A stretch of DNA of 25,995 nt from Phycisphaerales bacterium UBA3190. GTDB taxonomy: Bacteria > Planctomycetota > Phycisphaerae > Phycisphaerales > UBA1924. A model generated the notes under the pieces. The model searched no databases. It worked only from the letters and a program-made list of their open reading frames with translations, and was not told the origin of the DNA. This document shows positions 6,993 to 13,174 of the stretch, in pieces (position 1 is the stretch's first letter; every line of letters starts with the position of its first letter). The stretch lies in NCBI GenBank assembly GCA_002364005.1, contig DEXG01000015.1:251483-277477 (forward strand), written 5' to 3'. Position numbers and translations under genes: made by a program.

Positions 6993-8663
6993 ATGAAGAT
7001 CTTCAACATCGCCCTCGCCACCCTGATCCCGTTGCTGCTCTGCGCCATCCGGGTTCACGCCGCACCGGATCTCATCTACCACAACGCACAGATCCATACG
7101 GCAAACGACGACATGCCCCTCGCCCAGGCGATCGCGATCGAGGATGATCGGATCGTCGCGATCGGTGATTCCGCTGATCTGCTCAAGCTGCGTGACACGC
7201 AAACACAGACGATCGACCTGCAGGGGCAAACGGTGCTCCCGGGGCTGATCGATGCGCACGGGCATCTAGCCGGGCTCGGTGATCTTGAAGTTGGGACAAT
7301 CGATCTGTCGGCGACCACATCGTACGAAGAGGTCATTGAGATCATCCGAGCGAAAGCCGCGGAGCTTCCCGCGGGGACCTGGATCATCGGTCGCGGCTGG
7401 GATCACGAGTCATGGCCCAGCAAGACGCTGCCCGATCATCAGACACTCTCCGATATCGTGCCCGACCACCCGGTCTGGCTCGTGCGCATTGATGGGCACG
7501 CGGGGCTGGCAAACGAAGCCGCGATGAATGAGGCAGGGATCGATGCAGATACACGCAACCCCACGGGCGGCGAGATCATCCGGGGCGAGAACAACCGCCC
7601 GACCGGTGTGCTTGTTGATAACGCCGAATCGTTCGTCGAACATGTGATCCCCAGCAGCGCTCGCGGTCTGACACGCGATCAGATCCTTGCGGGCCAACGC
7701 CAGTGTCTCGCAGCCGGGCTCACCGGCGTGCACGACATGGGTGTGCCGCCGGCGCAGATCGAGCTGTATAAGGAACTCGACAAAGAGGGCTTGCTCAAGC
7801 TGCGGGTGTACGCCGCGCTTCCGGGGCGTGACGCGGTGCGGTATTTCACAACCAACGGGATCTATATCTCTGACCGATTCACCGCTCGCGCAACCAAGCT
7901 CTGGATGGACGGTGCCATGGGCTCACGCGGCGCGTGGATGCTCGATGCCTATACCGACCGCCCAGAAGACGACGACGGGAATCCGTACACCGGTCTGACA
8001 CTCACGGACCCCGAGTTCATCGACTTTGTTGCTCGCAACGCCGTCGAGAATGGGTACCAGGTCTGCGTGCATGCGATCGGGGATCGTGGGAACCGGCGAA
8101 CGCTCGATGCGTTTGAACAGGCGGGCGCACAGAACGCTCGGTTCCGGGTTGAGCATGCGCAGCTGCTGAGCCCATCAGACATCCCACGCTTCAAGTCGCT
8201 GGGGGTGATCCCCTCGATGCAGCCCACCCACTGCACAAGCGACATGCGTTGGGTCGTGGACCGGGTCGGTGAAGAACGGGCTCAGGGCGCGTACGCCTGG
8301 CGTTCGCTGCTCGATACGGGCGTGGTCATCGCGGGCGGCAGCGACTTCCCGGTTGAGTCGCACAACCCGTTCCTGGGCTTTTACGCGGCCATCACCCGAC
8401 AGAACCTCGACGCCCAGCCCGAGGGCGGCTGGCAGCCAGCCCAACGCATGACCCGAGCGGAAACACTCAAGTCTTTCACGCTCTGGGCCGCGTACGCCGC
8501 GTTTGAAGAGGATCAGAAGGGTTCGCTTGAGAAGGGCAAACTCGCCGATTTCATCGTGATCGATCGCGACATCATGACCTGCCCCCCCGCGGATATCCCC
8601 GCCACGAGGGTGCTGCGGACCGTGATCGGCGGCGAGACGGTGTTCGTGGCCGATGAAGAGTAG
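6993..8663 (+). CDS. Exported YtcJ-type amidohydrolase (Amidohydro_3 family)
   Basis: This 556-residue metal-dependent hydrolase has a signal peptide (MKIFNIALATLIPLLLCA, likely cleavage after VHA near residue 23), so it probably acts outside the cytoplasm. Family landmarks appear in order: the HGH metal motif in LPGLIDAHGHLAG (residues 89-91), TKLWMDGAMGSRGAW with the lysine expected to be a metal bridge, VHAIGDRGNRRTLDAF, FRVEHAQLL, and GSDFPVESHNP with the catalytic aspartate. The C-terminal GSLEKGKLADFIVIDRD belongs to the beta-sandwich found in amidohydrolases. Relatives hydrolyse N-formyl or other amide bonds, but the substrate here is unknown. It begins 26 bases after polA and ends 12 bases before prmC, on the same strand. 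Confidence 0.85.
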   Translation: MKIFNIALATLIPLLLCAIRVHAAPDLIYHNAQIHTANDDMPLAQAIAIEDDRIVAIGDSADLLKLRDTQTQTIDLQGQTVLPGLIDAHGHLAGLGDLEVGTIDLSATTSYEEVIEIIRAKAAELPAGTWIIGRGWDHESWPSKTLPDHQTLSDIVPDHPVWLVRIDGHAGLANEAAMNEAGIDADTRNPTGGEIIRGENNRPTGVLVDNAESFVEHVIPSSARGLTRDQILAGQRQCLAAGLTGVHDMGVPPAQIELYKELDKEGLLKLRVYAALPGRDAVRYFTTNGIYISDRFTARATKLWMDGAMGSRGAWMLDAYTDRPEDDDGNPYTGLTLTDPEFIDFVARNAVENGYQVCVHAIGDRGNRRTLDAFEQAGAQNARFRVEHAQLLSPSDIPRFKSLGVIPSMQPTHCTSDMRWVVDRVGEERAQGAYAWRSLLDTGVVIAGGSDFPVESHNPFLGFYAAITRQNLDAQPEGGWQPAQRMTRAETLKSFTLWAAYAAFEEDQKGSLEKGKLADFIVIDRDIMTCPPADIPATRVLRTVIGGETVFVADEE

Positions 8664-8664
8664 A

Positions 8665-8670
8665 TAGAAT
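8665..8670 (+). promoter_or_regulatory. -10-like hexamer just before prmC
   Basis: TAGAAT occupies -11 to -6 relative to the GTG at 8676 and follows the upstream stop codon directly. There is no ribosome-binding site in the CCCGC that separates it from the start. This is consistent with a leaderless message; inference from spacing. Confidence 0.35.
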
Positions 8671-8675
8671 CCCGC

Positions 8676-9605
8676 GTGCCCCCCACCGCCCCCCAAACCT
8701 GGACCACCCGCGACCTGCTCGCTTGGATGACCAAGGCCTTCGAGTCCAAGGACCTCGATTCGCCGCGGCGCATGGCCGAGATGCTGCTGGCCCACATCAT
8801 CGGGTGTGATCGTCTGCGGCTCTACATGGACACCGATCGACCCGCCACGCCACTGGAACGCGACACGCTCCGGGACCTGGTGCGCCGGGCGATGAACCAT
8901 GAGCCCATCCAGTACCTCGTCGGCGAGGAGTCGTTCTTCGGGATGTCCTTCCATGTCGACAAGCGCGTGCTCATCCCACGCCCATCGACGCAGACGCTCA
9001 TCGACGAGGTGCTCAGCCACGCACGCCGGAACCCGGACGATCGCACCCTGCGTGACTCGGACGCGGGCGTCGGAATGATGGTCGCCGATGTCTGCACGGG
9101 CAGCGGGTGCATCGCCGCGGCGCTGGCCAAGAACCTGCCGGGCTGTCGGGTGATCGCCAGCGATCTCTCAGAAGATGCGCTCGAAGTGGCCCAGATGAAC
9201 ATCACGCGGCACGAACTCGACGAGCGGGTCGAGCTGGTGCAGGGTGATCTGCTCGAACCGATTTTCGCCCACCCGGTCGCGGGTCAGAACGGGGCGTTGC
9301 ACTACCTGTGCTCCAACCCGCCGTACATCCCGGACCACGAGTGGGCGGGGGTCGAAGCGAATGTGAAGGACCACGAGCCAACGATGGCGCTGCGGGCGAG
9401 TGATGATGGGATGCAGTTTGTGCAGCCCCTGATCGAGCGTGGCCCGCGTCTGCTGAGCAAGGGCGGGCTGCTGCTGATCGAGATCGCGGCGTGCAATGCC
9501 AAGCGTTCGCTGCAGCTGGCCGCGGCGCATCCTGAGTTGATACGCGAACGGATCGCCAAGGACAGCGATGGGCTGGATCGCATCCTGATCGCGGAACGCG
9601 CATAA
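8676..9605 (+). CDS. prmC: Release factor glutamine methyltransferase PrmC
   Basis: PrmC methylates the glutamine of the GGQ motif in peptide-chain release factors. The 309-residue protein has the helical N-terminal release-factor-binding domain, including NHEPIQYLVGEESFFG and VLIPRPSTQTL. The SAM-binding fold follows, with VADVCTGSGCIAAALA and VIASDLSEDALEVA, and the catalytic NPPY in YLCSNPPYIPD. The usual PRPETE is PRPSTQ here, a mild variation near the substrate site. The GTG at 8676 is the only plausible start giving a full N-terminal domain. prfA, often adjacent in bacteria, is not in the window. Confidence 0.93.
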   Translation: MPPTAPQTWTTRDLLAWMTKAFESKDLDSPRRMAEMLLAHIIGCDRLRLYMDTDRPATPLERDTLRDLVRRAMNHEPIQYLVGEESFFGMSFHVDKRVLIPRPSTQTLIDEVLSHARRNPDDRTLRDSDAGVGMMVADVCTGSGCIAAALAKNLPGCRVIASDLSEDALEVAQMNITRHELDERVELVQGDLLEPIFAHPVAGQNGALHYLCSNPPYIPDHEWAGVEANVKDHEPTMALRASDDGMQFVQPLIERGPRLLSKGGLLLIEIAACNAKRSLQLAAAHPELIRERIAKDSDGLDRILIAERA

Positions 9606-9626
9606 AAAGTGCCCCGGATCGGGGCA
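9604..9626 (-). terminator. Rho-independent terminator for the minus-strand PEP-CTERM gene
   Basis: A perfect 7-bp stem (TGCCCCG at 9610-9616, CGGGGCA at 9620-9626) has a 3-base loop. On the minus strand it is followed by CTTTTT. It lies 22 bases beyond the stop of the minus-strand gene and touches the prmC stop on the other strand, so it probably separates the convergent genes. Confidence 0.75.
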
Positions 9627-9648
9627 TTGCGAGCTTTACTGCGATCGA

Positions 9649-10257
9649 TCAGCGACGCCGGCGCGTCGCGGCGAGCCCGCCGAGGCCCAACAGTGCAACG
9701 CCGGATGGGGAAGGAATGTTAAACGTCCTCAGGTCCCGATTGGTCTCGGTCTCGTAGGCCCACCCGACCACGCTGTATCGGAACTCGTCCTCTTTGACCA
9801 GCTCGAAGAATCCGAAGTTGTAGTCGTATGCGCCCAGGTCGGCGTCGTACTGGTTCAGCGAGAATCCGATGAACAGCGTCTGACCGATCTCGCCCATACT
9901 CACCGAGAACGCGTCCGGCCCAATATCCTGGCTGAAGCCGATCCGGCCTTCACCACCGACGCCCTGAGAGATGACATCCCCGAGCTCGTATTGCGGATTG
10001 ACGAACGAGTCCGTGTCGGTCCAGATGAAGAACCTGTCATCGAGATCCCATTCCGTGAAGAATGAGGTCGAGGTCATGAAACTGTGCGACGTGCTGGTCG
10101 TTAAAAAATAGATGTCGAGTTCCTCGACATAGCTGTTCGCCACCCCGTTATCGTCGTAGATGCTTGGGAGGTACTGGGACGGGAAGCCCCCGGTGATGAT
10201 CTCAGCGTGCGCGGCTGAAACAACCGCCCCCAAAGCCATGAGCTTGATGATGTGCAT
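9649..10257 (-). CDS. Secreted PEP-CTERM-type protein
   Basis: This 202-residue protein has a signal peptide (MHIIKLMALGAVVSAAHA) and a C-terminal sorting tag. The tag is IPSPSGVALLGLGGLAAT followed by four arginines: a P-rich motif, a hydrophobic helix and a basic end. The signal directs export through Sec, and the tag should be processed by an exosortase encoded elsewhere. The middle is acidic, rich in aromatic residues and beta-like, with no recognised enzyme motif. The ATG at 10257 is preceded by GAGGT at good spacing; an upstream ATG in frame lacks this. The function of the mature protein is unknown; structural or carbohydrate-related roles are only guesses. Confidence 0.85.
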   Translation of the reverse strand: MHIIKLMALGAVVSAAHAEIITGGFPSQYLPSIYDDNGVANSYVEELDIYFLTTSTSHSFMTSTSFFTEWDLDDRFFIWTDTDSFVNPQYELGDVISQGVGGEGRIGFSQDIGPDAFSVSMGEIGQTLFIGFSLNQYDADLGAYDYNFGFFELVKEDEFRYSVVGWAYETETNRDLRTFNIPSPSGVALLGLGGLAATRRRR

Positions 10258-10295
10258 GTCTACCTCATCTTTCATTACAATACATGAACAAAGAC

Positions 10296-10314
10296 CCTGC
10301 ATACAGAATACAGG
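10296..10314. promoter_or_regulatory. Imperfect palindrome upstream of the PEP-CTERM gene
   Basis: CCTGCATACAGAATACAGG is self-complementary at 14 of 19 positions. It lies 39 bases upstream of the ATG at 10257, close to an AT-rich stretch that could hold the promoter. It may be an operator or chance. Confidence 0.2.
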
Positions 10315-10342
10315 TCGCCGCATCGTCATTCAATGAGGAGAC

Positions 10343-11965
10343 TCAGGATTCGCTGGAATCGATGCCCAGCGCCTCGCGCACCTGCGTCATGAGCAGCTGG
10401 ATCTCGAAGGGCTTGAAGAGCACGCTCTGGAGCCCGTCCTGTGACGCACGCACGATCGAATGGTGCGGGTCGTAGCCGAACCCGGTCATCAGGATCACGG
10501 GCACGCCCGGGCAGTGCTTGCGGGCGCTGCTGAAGACCTCGTAACCGTTGCGGTCGGGCATCTGGATATCGGAGATCACCAGGTCGTACGAGTCCGAGCC
10601 ATCCCGCGCGATCGCTTCGAGCATCGCGATGGCTTCGACACCGTCACAGACGACGGTGGTCTCGCATCCTCGGTGCTGGAGCACCTCGCCGATGATCTTG
10701 CGGATCTTGGAGTTATCGTCAGCGATAAGGACCCGCTTGCCGATGAGGGCCGGATCCTTTTCGCGTTCGAGCATGGCCTGGTCGACGCCCAGAAGGCTCT
10801 GCGAGCCGCTGGTCACCGAGCGAACCCGGTTCCGGATCGACTCGACATCGAGCATGATGCGTTTGATATGGTCGCGTGTCTCGGGGTCGGCGTTCTTCTC
10901 GTGCTCGTCGAGCCAGCTGATCTCGGTCTCGATGTCGTCGAGCGGCTCGTTGATCTCACCCGAGACCCGGTCGCAGGCGATCATGTTGGTCTCGGTGCGC
11001 TCGGTGACGAGGAGCTGGAGCATGTGCAGGGCCATGGCGATGTACCGCCCGAAGATCTCGGCGTACATGCGGTCCTGCTCGTCGAAAGCGCCCGGCGTGA
11101 CCGACTCGATATCCATGATCCCGATGACGCGATCGCACACCCGCAGCGGCACGGTCAGACTCGACCTGGCCCCGCTGAGCCCGGGCAGGAAGCGTTCGTC
11201 CTGGGTGACATCGTTGCAGATGTAGCTGTTGCCCGTGCTCGCAACATACCCGGTGATGCCCGAACCCTCGTTCTCGAGGTAGAGGTCGAGGTCCTGGATC
11301 TCTTCAGGAAGGCCCGCCTGCATGACCAGGCGAAGGCGGTTGCTCGACTGCTCAATCAGGAAGATGCCGAAATGATCGAAGTTCAGCAGCTCGCTGGCGT
11401 AGCGCACGATGCGTTTCTCGAGCAGCTGCAGGCGCTGCATCGCGTTCATCTCTTTGATCTCGTCGACATCGAGACGGACCAGCTCGAACCCCGCTCGGTC
11501 CAAAGCGTTCATCTTGCGCTCGGCGAGCTTGGAGAGCGTCACATCACGCACGATCGCGGCCACACGCCCAGCGTGCACACCCTGATCGTTCCGCTCGGCG
11601 ATACCGGTGATGTAGACATCGAATATGCGGGTCCCGTCGCTGCTCTGGATCTCGTGTTTGGTTACCAGCGCGCCGCGGGCGTCGTCGTGCAGCGTCCCGA
11701 CCGAGTCGGCGGCTTGCACGCACAGGGATCGCACCTCACGCCGGACGCTCTCCTCGAGCGCGGTGAAGTATTCATTGCTCCAGGTCATACGCCCCGCGGG
11801 GTCGATGATGCAGATCCCCTCGCCCAGGGCGCGGAGTACTGACTGAACGCTCTGATCATCGGGTTGATGAGCGATCTCGTACCGATCGCCGACGAGCTTT
11901 GCGAGTTCCTGAGCATCCTGCGGGCCGCCGCCCACGATGACGAGCTTGGGTTGTGTTTCTACCAT
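10343..11965 (-). CDS. PAS-GAF-receiver signalling protein with vestigial kinase core
   Basis: This is a 540-residue cytoplasmic signalling protein with no membrane helix. A PAS domain at about 40-145 (ALGEGICIIDPAGRMTWSN) is followed by a GAF domain at about 178-320 (FDHFGIFLIEQSSNRLRLV, DVTQDERFLPGL). Next is a helical stretch (330-385) that looks like a histidine-kinase dimerisation domain, but where kinases have HEINxPL it reads GEINEPL, with Gly at 336. No ATPase domain follows. A complete receiver domain closes the protein (410-535), with D416/D417, phospho-acceptor D466 in ISDIQMP, T494 and K518. It therefore probably receives phosphate from another kinase. There is no DNA-binding or cyclase output. 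The ATG at 11965 has no strong ribosome-binding site. Confidence 0.85.
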   Translation of the reverse strand: MVETQPKLVIVGGGPQDAQELAKLVGDRYEIAHQPDDQSVQSVLRALGEGICIIDPAGRMTWSNEYFTALEESVRREVRSLCVQAADSVGTLHDDARGALVTKHEIQSSDGTRIFDVYITGIAERNDQGVHAGRVAAIVRDVTLSKLAERKMNALDRAGFELVRLDVDEIKEMNAMQRLQLLEKRIVRYASELLNFDHFGIFLIEQSSNRLRLVMQAGLPEEIQDLDLYLENEGSGITGYVASTGNSYICNDVTQDERFLPGLSGARSSLTVPLRVCDRVIGIMDIESVTPGAFDEQDRMYAEIFGRYIAMALHMLQLLVTERTETNMIACDRVSGEINEPLDDIETEISWLDEHEKNADPETRDHIKRIMLDVESIRNRVRSVTSGSQSLLGVDQAMLEREKDPALIGKRVLIADDNSKIRKIIGEVLQHRGCETTVVCDGVEAIAMLEAIARDGSDSYDLVISDIQMPDRNGYEVFSSARKHCPGVPVILMTGFGYDPHHSIVRASQDGLQSVLFKPFEIQLLMTQVREALGIDSSES

Positions 11966-11988
11966 GACTTGGCAGCTTTAGAACTGTT

Positions 11989-12008
11989 GGTTGCTGGGAT
12001 CAGCAACC
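11989..12008. other. Perfect hairpin between divergent genes
   Basis: GGTTGCTG (11989-11996) and CAGCAACC (12001-12008) form an 8-bp stem with a GGAT loop. It lies 23 bases upstream of the minus-strand signalling gene and could sit in its leader or act as an operator. There is no T-tract for termination on either strand. Confidence 0.4.
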
Positions 12009-12087
12009 CGGGGCTCCTGCGTATACCCTAGTACTCTGTTCGCAGCAAACACACGCGGGGTTCGGCTCGGTATCATCAGACTTATCA

Positions 12088-12114
12088 CGGGGGGGCGAAA
12101 AAGCATGCCCCCCG
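12088..12114 (+). other. GC-rich hairpin upstream of the ABC exporter genes
   Basis: CGGGGGG (12088-12094) pairs with CCCCCCG (12108-12114), enclosing a 13-base A-rich loop. It lies 58 bases before the ATG at 12173. No T-tract follows. It could be a 5'-leader structure; it matches no riboswitch I know. Confidence 0.35.
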
Positions 12115-12172
12115 ACTCTTCGCAGTATCGACCCCTTATCGGTCAAGTGCAAGCAAAGGCTGTGAAACACGC

Positions 12173-13174
12173 ATGATTCTGGTCCAGGGCATCTCGAAAT
12201 CGTTCGGTTCGCTTCGGGCGGTGCGTGATGTCAGCTTTGAGCTCCCGAAGGGCCAAATTGCTGGGTTATTGGGACCGAATGGTGCGGGCAAGAGCACCAC
12301 CATACGCATGATGACCGGCTTTTTGACCCCGGACCGGGGTCAGATTGGCATCGCGGGCTTCGATATTCGTACCCAGGCGACCGCCGCCAAGTCACTGATC
12401 GGGTACCTGCCCGAATCTGCACCGATCTACCCAGAAATGAGCGTCAAGGGCTATCTCAAGCACCGGGCCAAGCTGTATGGCGTCCCCGGGCGGGAACTCA
12501 GCAAGAACATCGAGCACGCGATGGGGCAAACCCGCATCGGCGATGTGGCCAAACGCCGGGTCGGGCACCTCTCAAAGGGCTATCGCCAGCGGGTCGGGCT
12601 CGCGGCGGCGCTGGTGCATGATCCCAAGGTACTCATCCTCGACGAACCCACCAACGGGCTCGATCCGACCCAGATCCGTGAAGCTCGCTCGCTGATCCGA
12701 GAACTCTCTGAAAACCGGACCACGCTGCTGTGCTCCCACATCCTGCCCGAGGTCGAGCGGACCTGCGACCGGGTGATCATCATGGCCGGCGGCGAGATCC
12801 GGGCCGATGGAACCCCCAACGACCTGATCCTCAGCGCTCAGCGCAGCGCCAGGTACATCGTTGAGGTCCGCACCAACCCCAGCGCGGGCATCGAGCACGC
12901 GCTGCGGACGCTGGCGGCGGTCCCAGGCGTCGCGATCAGCAAGCCCGGAGCCCAGCAGCCGCTGGATGCCCATAAGGGCTGGTCCATCGTCGAGCTGGAG
13001 GCCGCACCGGGCGAGCAAGATTTGCGCGAAGCAATCGCGGCTGCCGCGGAAGACCACGGCCTCTTTATCAGGGAACTCCGCACGCTCATGCCCACGCTCG
13101 AGTCGCTGTTCGTCCAACTGGTCGATACCGCCCAGCCCGTACCTGGCAAGCCCGAAGACGGGGGGACGCCATGA
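12173..13174 (+). CDS. ABC transporter ATP-binding protein, GldA-like
   Basis: This 333-residue ATPase energises the membrane protein encoded next. It has Walker A GPNGAGKST (34-42), a Q-loop region followed by IGYLPE, signature LSKGYRQRVGLA, Walker B VLILDEPTNGLD and the switch histidine in LLCSHILPEVE. The ATP-binding fold ends near residue 220. The remaining hundred residues form the accessory domain seen in ABC-2 exporters of the GldA/NosF/YhaQ type. The ATG at 12173 is immediately followed by the family start ILVQGISKSFG; no strong ribosome-binding site precedes it. The stop overlaps the next start (ATGA), so the two proteins are surely made together. Confidence 0.93.
   Translation: MILVQGISKSFGSLRAVRDVSFELPKGQIAGLLGPNGAGKSTTIRMMTGFLTPDRGQIGIAGFDIRTQATAAKSLIGYLPESAPIYPEMSVKGYLKHRAKLYGVPGRELSKNIEHAMGQTRIGDVAKRRVGHLSKGYRQRVGLAAALVHDPKVLILDEPTNGLDPTQIREARSLIRELSENRTTLLCSHILPEVERTCDRVIIMAGGEIRADGTPNDLILSAQRSARYIVEVRTNPSAGIEHALRTLAAVPGVAISKPGAQQPLDAHKGWSIVELEAAPGEQDLREAIAAAAEDHGLFIRELRTLMPTLESLFVQLVDTAQPVPGKPEDGGTP

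Noticed and set aside
10460..11842. 460-codon open frame on the plus strand
   Set aside because: It is antisense to the PAS-GAF-receiver gene, whose motifs are unambiguous; shadow-like composition.
11991..12176. Small plus-strand open frame before the ABC ATPase
   Set aside because: It spans both hairpins, has no ribosome-binding site and no recognisable features.
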